Made by a program: the position numbers and the translations under genes
Part shown: in pieces, positions 50,601 through 62,608 of the stretch
How the letters are laid out: every line of letters starts with the position of its first letter
Position numbering within the stretch: the stretch's first letter is position 1
Source of the DNA: Canna indica
Taxonomy: Eukaryota; Streptophyta; Magnoliopsida; Zingiberales; Cannaceae
Length of the DNA stretch: 64,000 nucleotides
Reading direction: 5' to 3'
NCBI GenBank assembly: GCA_034359265.1
Contig: CP136891.1
Span: 10,182,501-10,246,500 of the forward strand
Notes under the pieces: model-generated
Told to the model about the DNA's origin: nothing
Database searches by the model: none
What the model saw: the letters and a program-made list of their open reading frames with translations, nothing else

Positions 50601-51005
50601 CCAACAGTGTCTGCACAAATACAGGACACGAGGAAGTTTATTTTACATGTATTCCAATAGTCCTATGATGAATGCATTGACATCGTAAGACAAAGCATTA
50701 AAAAATAGGAAACTATGAGGGTCAAAACATACGTTGAAACTTGCATCAACATCTAGTAAATCTACCAGATTTTCAGATTCTATGTACTCAACCTCTGCAA
50801 TTCCTGGCTCTACTCCATTAGTCCCCAAAACATCAGCTTTATTTGTTGGAACAGAGAAGATGGGGGTATTTTTCTTCTGCAGATCAAGCCCATTGCCATT
50901 GATATTCTCAATATACGGCTTGGTTAAATTTCCCTTGCCATCACTGTTCTTATCTAATCCAGATGCTGGAATTACATTAAGATCTCTAAGGGCTTTGCCT
51001 GACAT
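47638..51005 (-). CDS. ARM/TOG-repeat protein, 330 aa, five exons
   Basis: Exons in order: 51005-50733, 50610-50504, 50368-50236, 50142-49948, 47922-47638; 993 nt in phase, with one 2-kb intron before the last exon. The head (about 1-91, MSGKALRDLNVIPASG and VEYIESENL) is polar. Residues 92-330 form helical HEAT/ARM repeats of the CLASP/TOG type, including LDSKDWVSVCEALNNVRQLS, VKSLKSPRSAVCKTAIM and SSQDKRFVCEAA. Later landmarks are PKLLPNLTNKNPRIRAKAS and SQLSDQLPESREAARTLAMEL, then LTPLSAQAILRVTS to the stop. This matches a conserved plant ARM-repeat family related to TOG-domain tubulin binders. A role in microtubule organisation is inference. An AG acceptor lies just before the start codon, so the 5' UTR probably has an intron reaching to about 52.3 kb. 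Confidence 0.93.
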
Positions 51006-51284
51006 TTTCACCTTCACAACCTGAACACGGGAAAATTGCGATAAAAATCAAATTAGGCATATCTTCAAATAAAAAATTAGCTAAAACATTCACAGAACTT
51101 GTTCTATGAATTATCACGAAAATTAACCAATATCAGATTAGCAGTTCAGAAAAGGTATATTCTGAATAAAGAAAAGTGCATAGCTTGTAGATTTATGATG
51201 ATAATAAAATGTGCATGAAATATTTGGCTTCTAAACCTCCAATCTTTTACTACAAGTACAATAACTAATCTGGTTCTTATAAGA

Positions 51285-51317
<33 letters not shown>

Positions 51318-53613
51318 ACATAGTGTTCTCTTGATATGGACAAGAATTAATAACAGATTTTTCAACTAAACATTTTACATCACATAGTTAATTTGTATGT
51401 AGTAGTGCGGCTACTCACTTCTGCAAGGTACAGTCATATTTTTCAGTGATGCATGTGATATCAATTTATTATAGAACTTCATAGATAAATTTTACAATTA
51501 AGAATTCATGGAAAACATTGCTAAGTGGTATTGGATAATTGAACAGTTTCCCAGAGCATCAGAAAGAGAGTCGATTAAATGAAATGCCTTCTCAAGCTCT
51601 CTGTCTCTCATCTAGATCTAATCCCTACTGGCCAAAATTGATAAAGTGAAATATTCGTTTAGATGGATTCACCATCAAGTAGCACGCCACTTCAAACACT
51701 AGAAGAGCACTAAATAATAAAACAATAGCAATAATACACATGCAAGCCAATGTCAAACATAAAAGTTAACTAAAAGCACGTAAGACGTGCATACATTGCA
51801 TGGAAGATGAAGTACTGATGTTCCACTCACGACATTATTAACTTGGCAACAGAATGTAATGCGAGTACAAAGAGAAATTTTTCGTCTATTTTTCGAGATC
51901 TGAGGAAACTAACTTCCAGCAACCAAAAATTACTCAACCGACCATGAGGCCTCTTACGTCAATCGATTACAAAGATGTTTCAGTAGACGGACCACCACCA
52001 AACATCAACTTTGACCAAATGATTCCAAGCGTACAGAAGAAGCCACAACAGCGATCCTCCCACTAGGTTTAGTGTCCACAGCGAGAACAGAGATCCAACA
52101 AAGATTTAAACCAAAAACAAACAGGGAATACAAATGAAAGAAGAAAGCAGTAGTAGCAGATCGGATCACTTAAGAAACAATGGATTCGAGGGGAGAGGAG
52201 AGAGCAGATGGGATCAGGAACCATGTCCAGCAGATCTTACAAGAGCAAATCTGAACCAAAATCAAATCTTTCCACAGATTTCGGATCACAAAACACTATA
52301 AGATTCCACTCGAGTAGAAAGCAGTGCGAAAGGGAGAGGAACATTACCAGGAAGAAGGGAAGAGGCTGGGACGGGCGACGACGGCAGAGCGACGAGAATG
52401 GGAATAGCTATTGGCTGGAAATGTCGGGAGTTACATTTGTACTATTTAATGCTTCGCGAGTCCAAAAACAAATATCAAATAATAAATTATTTCCTGCACC
52501 TACTACAACTCACCCCCCATTCTACCTTCCCTCTGATAGCGACGGCGAGAAGTAAGGACCCACCGAAGTCCGAACAGAGTACACAATAGAAAGTGGAGTC
52601 GAATTAGGGTACGTTACAGAGGAGTGGGAGAAAAGGTCTTAAGGCCGTATCATATGAGGAGGAGCTGTCGACGAATTAAAAAGGAACAAATTTATATACC
52701 TTGCAAAACGAGACGTTGTCAATTGGGGACTCGATCAAATCAATTAACCCGTTTAGTTGCGCTGCGTCTTTATTGGAAATTTCCAGTGGGACCCGCACTA
52801 GGAGCAACATTTGTTTCATGCGCAGTCGGGTAGACGGAGGAGTAGCGAGTACATCAGTATGAAAGCAATAATGATAGGAGCGGAACAGAAGTGAGAGGGT
52901 TACGAGTCGCATTGTAGGTGCGCGGTTGCGGGGGAGCAATAAATGCCTTTTCCCGCATCGGCGACCCGGATCTTCTACCTGCCGCCACGGGCTAGGAACG
53001 GCTCACCTACTACAGACCGGCACCACGCGGCCCGCCGCTGTTGCCAATCAGCAGACGGGTGGGTGGGGCGGGTAATTCTTAAATATGTGCGGTGGGGGCA
53101 CGGGAATGGGGCGACCGTCGCAAGGCAATGCGACGCTGCCACTGCTGCTGCTTCTTTTGTCTGTGGTACTAGCAATAGCAGATCCTTTTCTTTAGTACAG
53201 ATTTCTCTTGCTCTTATTTGAGTAAGTGTGCTCGGTGTTATGATTAGAAGAGTAAACAGCTAACATTTGCTGTCTTCTTCTCCATGAGACCACGAATGAT
53301 TAACTGGTGGACTACATTAACATGTGCCAAATGCAAAAATAACACACACACAAAGAGAGACACTACACTGCACCTGATTCCAGCTGCATTATTATTAAGA
53401 TATAATAATGAAGGGTGAAGGACTGAAAGGTGGACTCACTAACCACCATTGACTGTTTTCATATGATTGTGTCCTCTCTGCTGAGTGCTGACTTGTGTAC
53501 CACGAGAATTTTCACTTCATTCCCAAGTGTCCAGAGTACTAATTTCAAAGAGACTAATCGTTGCGAGGAAACAAAGTATGAGATATGTGTATCCCCACTT
53601 GATTAGTGGTGTG
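51006..53613. other. 5' UTR intron and promoter of the ARM/TOG gene; spacer
   Basis: 51020-52200 is AT-rich and likely intronic, with an AT/AC microsatellite at about 51283-51316. 52200-53180 is richer in G and C and probably includes the 5' UTR exon and promoter. The open frames at 52208-53221 show no family resemblance. Confidence 0.4.
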
Positions 53614-54589
53614 GTGGTGTGTAGGGGTGAGCATCTACCGGGTCGGATCAAAACTTTGACCCGACCCGGTCCGAATGACCTGTTCACCCGAAGTAAGTAA
53701 CTCAAATTTTTTAAATCAATTAAGACTTGGTTGCAATGCAAATGCACATAGTTGGAGTTGAGTAAATAAAGTAGGCTTCCAAAACTACCAGTAGTCCTGC
53801 TCGCCATCCTAATTGGAAATCATGCGCTACAAATTCCAATAGGCAATAACAGTGACATAATTCCACGAAGTCCAGAATCATGCAATGGCTCTATTTCGAG
53901 TGTGCATCAAGAGTACAGAATCCAGATGAGATGACTGACTGTCTGACTTGCGAGGCTGCACCGAGAAGAAGAGAGGCCAAAGTGGCAGACGTTGGTGTAT
54001 GGAGGAGCCGAGGATCAAGGGGCGAGGAGCCTCGGCTGGACGACGACGACAGCGGTGAGGGAGGAGGCGAGGAGCTCGGCGATGGCAACGGTGTGGGAGG
54101 AGGGATTTCGAGAGCTACAGGCCTGCTGCGTGAGGGTGAGTGGCAGCTGTCGGGTGAGGCTTTAATTTTGAGAGTAAGTGTCGGGTGGGGTAATTGGTTA
54201 GGTTAGAGAGTTAGTGCTCAGTGGATAAGAAATTATACGAGAATTGATGAATTAATATTTATTATTTATTTAATAATATATATATATATATAATTAATGT
54301 TATATTCGATATATCGGATTTAAAAAATTTATATTTAATCTATCCTCATTTATTATTCAATCCTATTATATTCAACGAAGCAAACATACCATTAAGGTAT
54401 AAATTATAAAATATATCAAGATTAGGTTAGGTTTCGGGTCGAGTATATCAGGATTTTCACTGGACCTGACCTAACCCAAATAAGGTGTATAAAATTCTTA
54501 AAATGCAGACTCGAACCGATCCGATTTATCCGAATTAATTTTTCAAGTTATTCGAGTCGGTTCGAATTTTGCTCACTCCTAGTCGTGTG
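53614..54589. mobile_element. hAT-like non-autonomous element (960 bp)
   Basis: The element spans 53622-54581 with inverted ends TAGGGGTGAGCA and TGCTCACTCCTA. The flanking 8-bp duplication is gtggtgtg/gtcgtgtg (7 of 8 match), as expected for hAT transposition. The ends are rich in CCGGGTCGG-type sequence that can pair internally (53638-53675). The middle (about 53880-54230) is GC-rich and open in frame on both strands without known domains. An AT-rich part (54240-54391) resembles 23520-23715 and ends gaagcaaacatacc in both places. Confidence 0.75.
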
Positions 54590-57400
54590 GATCATCCTAC
54601 TTAATAGAAAGTCTAGATACATATATACAGTCCCTTTTCCTTTAATAAAAACTAAAGTATATGCACTCGTCTGTAGAAGAAAAATTATATTTTATTTAAT
54701 ATTTGCTAATTGTACGTCGATAGACCTTTAAAATATGATTATTTTTTTATTTTAAATTAATTCACCCTAAATTCTTAAATCAATATACACTTAACCTTAC
54801 AGTTTCAGGAACGAATTATTCTAAAATAAAAATTATTGTATTTTAAAACAATCTACGAGTATATATAACAAAAAATTTGAATGATGCATAGTTTCTTTTC
54901 ATTTAAAAGCTATATATCTACGTTGCACTTAAGGATGCAGGGATGTCACGTGTATCATGAGCGGGGTATATTAGATATTTCCATAACTTGAGAAAGTAGT
55001 ACTTAGTTTAATTATGGGGTGTTTGGTTGCCCGCAAGTATAAGTGTTAAAAAAAATATTTGCATGTAAAACAAATGCCTGTGTATAGAATTTGCATGAAA
55101 TCAAACCGAATATGGGATGAACTGAACAAGATGGAACCAACTATTTTCGGTTCGGTTCGGTCTTGTAATCAAACAAAATCAAACATCAGGCGACACAGAA
55201 GAAATTAACAGCTTTGGTTGTTTTAGAGAAACATAATATAGAGAGAGAATAAAGATGATGCATGCACTAACTTGGATGGTTTAGCTTGTTTAAACGAAAA
55301 AAAAAAACCATCATTCCATCAATAATAAATCATCAAGTCCACTTGAAACACACACCCGGTACATTTTTTTTTAATTTTATATATTTTTATTTTTGGTTCA
55401 GTTCGGTCCCTAAACTCTAGGAACCGTAGCCAAACCAATTAGTTCTTATTCGGTTTCAAACCAAATTTGCCCGGGGCCAAACCGAATCGGACCGATGATT
55501 TCAGTTCAATTTTTTCGGTTCAAATCAGCGTGACCCGAAGTGGACACCCCCTAAAAACAATTATATGTTAACACATCTCAACAATAAAGAAATCATCACG
55601 ATCTTGTCCTCTAAATTTCAATATCTTTGGATCGAAAGATGCAACCTTTTACCTAATCGAAAGAAACACACATTTAAGTTTATCGCAAATGGAGAAAAAA
55701 AATGAATATTGTCCTATAAAAGAAAAAAAAAAGCTTCATAATTAAGATCCATGTGTTTTTCATTATGAAAGGCTAAGATGTATTTTATGATGCAGAAAAA
55801 AAAGATAAACTATATATAGAATAACATGCTTCTAGACTATATATCTTTTATCTCAAGCTTTTAATTCTTTTAATAATTTAACTATGATGGAAGGCTAAAT
55901 CACTGTGATGGTGTTATTTTTAAGGCCCTAGAGTTGCATGTTGTGAAAGTAGATAGGAAGTTCCCACTCCAATACTTTTCCTACCAGTTGTTATACAAGT
56001 CATTTCCTTCAAAGCAATAAGTTCTTTTGGAAGTCATTGAATGGATACATGGGATTTACCAACAAAGTCACTGTGGGACCAAAGTCAAGCATATGTCCAA
56101 TTGCTTCATTTCTTCATTCAAGCAAAGTAGTCTGCAGGTTGGAAAATAAAAACTACTACTTTAAGGGATATATAGGACTGCAATTCTGCAAATCAATGTT
56201 TCTGAACCCAAATTTAACCTAGAGATAATTGGAGTGCAGAAACCAATGCCATGATTACTTGGAGAATATATCTAATGAGTAATGAGTAAAGGATATATCA
56301 TGGGTCCTTTGAGCTCTGTTGGATACTGATTCTGATTAATATGTTGGGGGAATCAGACTAAGTATTAAAAAGTATACTACTTGATGCAGCTGGGCCAGCA
56401 AACCAAATTTAATTATTTAAGTTATTTGCTTGTCTCACTCATGCATGTGAATCTAACATGCTTTAATAACAAGGTCATAATACTTCATAATTATTCTTGA
56501 AAAGGAATGGAGAAGAGGTTATGATTAATGCTTTTCTATTTCTGTTCATATAACAGCAGGAAGATAAATATTACTTTAGTTAAGCAGTCAATTATAAAAA
56601 GAAGTACCCCTTGTATTAAATGCTCATAATCTTCATGAGCTCTTCTAGAATACCTAAAGATAATTTTGTTCCATTACTGAGAATAAATAATTATATATAT
56701 ATATATATTATTCAAGAATGCAAGTTAGACAAATGAGATAAATGTCAGAATGTACAGCTGCTGAAGTATATAATTAACACTAGTGGATATTAGCATGGGT
56801 ACTGGTGCTACAATTTAACCAAAAAAAAGAAAGCAAGGGTGGATCTAATAATTTAGATGAAAATATTAATCCAAATTTGGGACGCAATTCTGGAATGTGT
56901 CATTTACACATGCAAGAACAAAGTTGGTATTATATATCATTAAGAACTCCCTATTTTTTCTTTGATATATGAAGTGCAATTGGCCAGTAGAGTCACAATG
57001 CAGGTAGTGAATTGGTTTGCTGATAGGTTGAATTTTTAGGTCAACCAGTTCAAACCAACGTGGTGAAAAATGCTACTATTCTCTTCCAAGGCCGGTGGCC
57101 AAACCCCCCACTCAATTCACACACAACCCACCACATTCTTCCCAAGAAAGGGGGAGAAGTATTTCTTCACTCCACTGCCTCACAACCTCCACACTTCTTC
57201 CCTTTTTTCTTCTCTCCCCCTCTTTTTATACACTTTGCCATCCCTCTTCGAGCATCACTCCTTTTCTCTTGCTAACCTTCATCATATTCAAACATAGATA
57301 TCAAGGATGGTAACAATTCACCAGCAGCTTCAATGATTCAACTTTTCTGATCTATCTCTCTCGGTGATGCTGTTTGTTTGCGTTCTTGTAGGTTTCAGAG
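54590..57400. other. AT-rich spacer and BAHD-gene promoter
   Basis: No gene. About 55130-55553 holds a ttcggttcggt-type block ending gtggacacccccta, similar to decayed hAT termini. An AT run lies at 56692-56709. The stretch 57160-57400 is CT-rich with a TTTATAC box near 57225-57231, fitting the promoter and 5' UTR of the following gene. Confidence 0.4.
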
Positions 57401-58785
57401 ATGTTTGAACTCTGTGTGAAGAAAGGTGAAGCTTCGCTTGTGGCTCCAGCGGAGGAAACAGAGAAGGGACTCTACTTCCTCTCCAACCTTGATCAGAACA
57501 TTGCAGTGATAGTGCAGACCATCTACTGCTTCAAAGCAGATGACAAAGGCAATGAGGAAGCCGGCTACGTTATCAGAGAGGCCTTGTCCAAGGTTCTTGT
57601 TCACTACTATCCGCTCGCCGGGCGGCTCGCGGTGAGCTCGGAGGGGAAGCTCATTGTGGACTGCAATGGAGAAGGGGCCGTCTTCGTCGACGCCGATGCC
57701 GACTGCGACATGGAAGAATTGGGCGACATTGCAAAGCCTGATCCTTCCGTCCTCGGGAAGCTCGTTTACAGCGTTCCCGGGGTCAAGAATGTGTTGGAAA
57801 TTCCTCCTTTAGCAGCTCAGGTTTACCATTTTCTCCCTTCGTTTGAGTTTGTAACCTAAAAATGCCATTTTTGAAGCGTGAAGAGGCGCTTCGAGTTCTC
57901 TTATGGCGTCCTTTTTTGTTCAAGGTGACAAAGTTCAAGTGCGGAGGGTTCATCCTTGGGCTCTCCATGAACCACTGCATGTTTGATGGCCTCGGCGCCA
58001 TGGAGTTTGTGAACTCGTGGTGCGAAACGGCAAGGGGACTTCCGCTCTCGGTTCCCCCTTTCATGGATCGGACCATCCTCAAATCGAGAGAGCCTCCCCT
58101 TCTCCAGTTCCCGCACCACGAGTTCAGCGAGGTCCAGGATTCCCCTCTCACCCTGTCCCTCTACCAGGATGAGCCGCTGCTCTACAAGTCCTTCTTCTTC
58201 CCCTCGCAAAAGGTCGAACACCTGAAGCGAGCGGCGATGGCGGACGGCGCCCTCGACCGCTGCACCAGCTTCGAAGCCCTCTCCGCGTTCGTGTGGCGCG
58301 CGCGCGCCAAGGCGCTGCGGCTCGAGGGCAGCCAAAAGAGCAAGCTTCTCTTCGCGGTGGACGGCCGGTCCCGGTTCGAGCCGCCGCTTCCGGAGGGCTA
58401 CTTCGGCAACGGGATAGTGCTGACGAGCTCCGTTTGCGAGACGCGGGAGCTCCTCGAGAGGCCGTTCTCGTTCGTGGTCGGGCTGGTTCAGGAGGCGGTG
58501 GGGATGATCACGGACGGCTACATGCGGTCGGCGATCGACTACTTCGAGGTGACGAGGGTGCGGCCGCCGCTAACGGCGACGCTCTTGATCACAACCTGGT
58601 CGAGGCTGGGATTCCACACGGCGGATTTCGGGTGGGGGGCGCCGCTGCAGTCCGGGCCGGTGACGCTGCCGGAGAAGGAGGTAGTCTTGTTCTTGTCGCA
58701 CGGCAAGGAGAGGAGGAGCACAAATGTGCTTCTGGGGCTGCCGGCCTCTGCAATGGCGGAGTTTGAAGGGTTGATGGAGATGTAG
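57401..58785 (+). CDS. BAHD acyltransferase, omega-hydroxypalmitate O-feruloyl transferase-like, 426 aa, two exons
   Basis: Exons 57401-57820 and 57925-58785, with donor CAG|GTTTAC and acceptor TCAAG|GTGACA, in phase. BAHD enzymes move acyl groups from CoA to alcohols or amines. The catalytic HxxxD motif is H157-C-M-F-D161 inside [10 protein letters not shown], and the structural DFGWG motif is at 374-378. The protein follows the HHT/ASFT branch closely in phrases such as [27 protein letters not shown] and [17 protein letters not shown], then [19 protein letters not shown]. That branch transfers feruloyl-CoA to omega-hydroxy fatty acids and fatty alcohols for suberin and root wax, in the cytosol. 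Exon 2 is strongly GC-rich, unlike its flanks. The substrate is inferred from similarity only. Confidence 0.95.
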
Positions 58786-59907
58786 AGGAAGAGTTGTGTG
58801 GATTTCATAGCTTGTTTCCGTTTGTTGTTGCTTTGATTAAGCGACTGTGGCTTTAATCAATTGTGTTCGTCGTCATTGTGAAGATTTATACGTGTGTTTG
58901 CGAAGGAAATGCTTGAAACTTATAATTTCATACTAATTAATATATCGACATGAACAGTGAAGAAATTACTACGTATACAGATTTCTACAGAAATAACTGC
59001 TATGGAGCCCGGCTCCATACCAAATCTTTTGGAGCGGGCTCCACAAATGACACACAAATCTCAAAGCAACTTAAAAGTTGCTTTGAGATGTGTATTTTAA
59101 TTATGGAGTCCGGCTCCATAGGTTTTGTATGGAGCCGGGCTCCATACAAGTTGTATTCGGTTTCTACGTCATGGCTGCGTTGCGCTCAACGGTCGACGGA
59201 AACTTGTGCTGCTTCGAGCGAAGTTGCACCACAGCGTCGGCGGCTGTTAGGGGTAAGATGGATTCGATAGAGTTCAAAGGATCAATGGATGATTCATGTT
59301 CTTAACATTTCTATTGTCGTGTAACAATACACCTGATAGAGAGAGTTCGAAATTGTTATACATTGATCAATACATATTAATTCTCGTATAGATTAATTCT
59401 CATATATATATTAGAAAATAGTAACAGCTGATAATGAATAATAAACAATATATTTTTGAAATTAAACTGCAATTAATATAGAGTTAAATGCAATTATTAC
59501 AAGTAACTATTGAAATTCCAATAGTCAAAAACCAAGTTCGAACCAAGGTCAGACTCGACAAAAAGGTGGGCTCGCATGCGAAGTGCAAAGTGCGTCTAAA
59601 AGCGCCAATGCGACTTAGCGACGTGGCCGCACGTTATGCACCACACTAATGTCACCTCTCGATCTTCCCTTTTTTTCCACGCAAGTCAAAAAAACATACA
59701 CACTAATGCTTATAAACTAATATTAAATTAGCACACTTCTCAACATGGGACTAAAGTCCTAATTTTCACAAACAATATAAATGCACCTCTTCATATACCC
59801 CTCCTTAGGCATATAAAACTTGTATTATCTCAATTAAACCTCTCGTATCGGACTATCTATTACATCTTTTAATTTCTTTAAATTACATCAATAACTAGAT
59901 AATTAAA
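58786..59907. other. BAHD 3' flank, foldback repeat and spacer
   Basis: 58786-58950 is likely 3' UTR. A small foldback element is listed separately at 59000-59150. The remainder is AT-rich without a recognised gene. Confidence 0.45.
59000..59150. repeat. foldback element with nested palindromes
   Basis: Both ends contain tatggagcccggctccata-type palindromes (59001-59019; 59130-59146 and a variant at 59102-59120). The centre is a perfect 15-bp stem, atctcaaagcaactt with its complement, around two bases (59056-59087). It looks like a small MITE or hairpin. Confidence 0.7.
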
Positions 59908-60244
59908 TTACTCAATATTGATGAAAATAAGCTTCAAACTATAGGTGCATTTCAACAGCGGTATCATGAGCTCTGTCGCCTCCTGCTCCATCTCCGAGAG
60001 GACCTCACGGAAGAACTCGACATTGCACGGGAGCTCGAGCGGGCCCGAGTTGGAGTGCCCGAAGGCCCCGAACTCCAACTCGATCGGCCTTGTTGAGAAG
60101 CGCCTGGAAGAGCGGGCAGTTCACGCACTCGGTCCAGACGACGAACTGCTCCCGCGCCGGCCTAACACGCACCGAGATGCACACCTCTGATGACAGTTGC
60201 TTCTCCGTCGTCGCTGCCGCCTTGTGGTGGCTGCTCAACAACAA
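59908..60244 (-). pseudogene. SAUR-like (small auxin-up RNA) remnant with frameshift
   Basis: The minus strand encodes SVRVRPAREQFVVWTECVN, then CPLFQALLNKAD. In a second frame it continues ELEFGAFGHSNSGPLELPCN, VEFFREVLSEM and on to a stop at 59908. Together these match the SAUR core (F-V-I-x-T-x-x-x-N-H-P-L-F, E-F-G, L-P-C). The shift fits a 4-bp insertion, TCGA, around 60083-60090. SAURs are small proteins that promote cell expansion by inhibiting PP2C.D phosphatases. The N-terminal basic helix of the family is not recognisable, and an in-frame stop lies just upstream of 60244. A sequencing error could also cause the frame change. Confidence 0.65.
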
Positions 60245-60704
60245 GAGGCAGCGGTCGAGGGTTCACTGGATTATGTCGACCATCAACCACTTGTTTGATC
60301 TCTTTGTCGTTCTCCGGACCCCTTCTTCTCATGCACAGCTTAATCTACAAATCAAGCGGAATATTCACAAACAAAGAGTGGGAGAAGATTTTGAGGTCTT
60401 CAAATTAGCGAACAAAAAGGATAAAGAAGAGGAGTGAAGGAAAGGTGGGAAAAAAACTTATATGGACTGCTTACCCGTATAAATCTCTATGAACGATTGG
60501 ATATGGGCTTTGATTGAATGAACATGAACAGAAAAGGAATGAATATGAGTACAAAGAATTGAATTCATATATATTTTCTTTTTATTCATGTTCATTCCTT
60601 TTCTACTCATATCCACTCGTTCATATGTTTTTTATGGGCAACCTGCCCATAGAATTAAGTTGCACTTGAAAGGTGGTGCATCCAAAGTGAAGCCAGCAAT
60701 TAGT
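60245..60704. other. spacer with imperfect inverted repeat
   Basis: No gene. At about 60520-60607, aacatgaacagaaaaggaa and the later ttattcatgttcattcctt form an imperfect inverted repeat. Confidence 0.4.
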
Positions 60705-61885
60705 CAATTATGACTATTTAAAGGGAACAAAACTACTATGGTGCCATGCACCATAGGATTCCTATAACACCTCGTCGTAAGTTCACTCATAGGGATTCTT
60801 AGTGGACTTAATATGTGACAAACATTGAACCAAATCACGAATGAACAACAATGATATATATCTAATCTTAAAGTAAAGGATAACACTAATATGGGCTTCA
60901 TACGAATGAACCTGCGGTGACTAACTCAGGTTCACTCATAGTGTGTCAAGTTCACTCGACCAAATTTTAGGTTAATACATATTATGGAGTTTACTTTGTG
61001 TCTACTTTCTATTTGAATATATATAAAATTTAGATTCATCATTGTTATTCTTTGGTTCAATATTACACAACCTAGGTTCAATGTTAGTTACCTCGGATTC
61101 ACTCATATTTATCCCAAATTTACTCACAAAAAATTTAAGTACATTTTAGTGTGTTCACCTTGTGTCACATCAGGTTCACACATATTAAGTCCAGATTCAC
61201 TTTAAAAAAAATCACATATAACAGAATCTAGAATTTAGCTGAGTGAATTTGAGCCTACTATGAGTGAATATGACATTGATTAAAATAGGAATGTGCATGG
61301 GTACCAGGTAGACCCGAAACCGATTGGAATCTACCCGTTCGAGTAGGTTCCGGGTAGACCCAAAAAAATTCGAGTAGGGTCCGGGTAACAAATTAAGGAA
61401 TCGGTTAAATTCGGTTCCGGTTCCACCATTCCGAGTACTCAGAATTGGAACCGAAATCGATATCCAGAATTAGTACTGGAACCTGTACTGTAACTTGTTG
61501 GAACATGTTCTGTAACTTGTTGGAATTGAACCTATTTCGGAATCAGTTGAAACTTATTCTGGAACCTGATCTGTAATATATTTTGGAACCTATTCTGAAA
61601 CATGTTGGAATCTGTTCTGGAATCCAACAAGGTATCTGGAACTGAAACTGGAACCCGTGGTTTCGGGTATAGGGTCCGATTTTAAAATCTAGAAACCGAT
61701 CCTATATATGATAGGATTCGAGTATCATGAAAAATATAAGATATCTCGGACCGCTCACCCCTAGATCAAAGGACGGAGAAGGAAATTGTCTCAAAAAAAA
61801 TCAGATATAATATGCGGTGAGGTACCAATGTACCATAGGAATCCGGTGCCTGGCACCGGAGTAGTCTTGTCCATTTAAAGGACGG
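60705..61885. mobile_element. DNA element with about 60-bp inverted ends, hosting a nested hAT-like element
   Basis: The left end (about 60712-60770: tatttaaagggaac, ctactatggtgcc, ataggattcctat) is mirrored in complement by the right end (about 61812-61880: ataggaatccggtgcc, agtagtcttgtcc, atttaaagg). No transposase frame is visible. Exact borders and target duplication are unclear. A hAT-like copy at 61286-61763 lies inside it. Confidence 0.6.
61278..61771 (-). mobile_element. hAT-like short element, 478 bp
   Basis: The element runs 61286-61763 with ends TAGGAATGTGCATGG and ...CCGCTCACCCCTA. The flanking octamers gattaaaa/gatcaaag match at 6 of 8. It is homologous along its length to 35424-35818, which is in inverse orientation. 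The interior is made of repeated ctgtaacttgttggaa-like units. Confidence 0.65.
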
Positions 61886-62608
61886 AGAAGGAAACTGTAG
61901 TAGCTAGATGCCTACTCTTGTTATCAACTACTTGACTGTAACCAATGTGATAAGGCTTATTGATTAATCAATAAACTGGGAAATATTAAGCTTGGAGTTT
62001 GAACGTATTAGGATAGCTTTTAATTCATTAATTAGGATAGCTTTTAATTCATTAATTAGGATAGCTTTTATCTAATTAATTAGGAAATCTTGACTCAAGA
62101 GTGATGGCACGAAAGCAGTGACCAAACCTGTTATATATCTGAAGCATTTGTGGGTATCCAAGGAAAAAATATATAGAATAGTTTGTAATTCAACGCATCC
62201 ACGGTATCAAAAGAAAAGAACACACAAAGATAATTAATTAAAGAATTAGCAGTTACGTGAAGCAATTTCCAGTATGGAAAACAAAATAAGAAACTTTTAA
62301 CTTTTTTCGTGTGATATACTATGAAAATTTATTCCACTTCTAGAAAAAAAAAATCAAGTTCTTGTTTTGATAAAACCCAAACAAGTAAATTACTGAAAAA
62401 CAATAATTAAAAATAAAAATAACTATTAGATTTTCGTAATCAAAATTCAGTAACATGATGTGTTCTACTGTTTGTATTGTATATAATGATTGTCATGGAA
62501 GATACAGATGTATTTCAAGTTAATTGGATCAAAACATTTCAAGAGATGAGATATTAGATGCTTCTAAGTCCATATTAGTTAACCTCGAGCTTTCTGGTCT
62601 CAAATCAG
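61886..62608. other. spacer with a 24-bp tandem repeat; 3' flank of the RPRD-like gene
   Basis: About 62008-62090 has three units of ttaattaggatagctttta. No gene. The right part is likely 3' UTR of the minus-strand gene that follows. Confidence 0.5.

Noticed and set aside
57783..58808. Antisense and alternative-frame proteins of 89-157 aa over the BAHD gene
   Set aside because: They are shadows of the GC-rich exon 2. The sense frame contains the HxxxD and DFGWG motifs.
60190..60437. Plus-strand frames of 72-115 aa upstream of the SAUR remnant
   Set aside because: They are partly antisense to the SAUR core and show no family resemblance.
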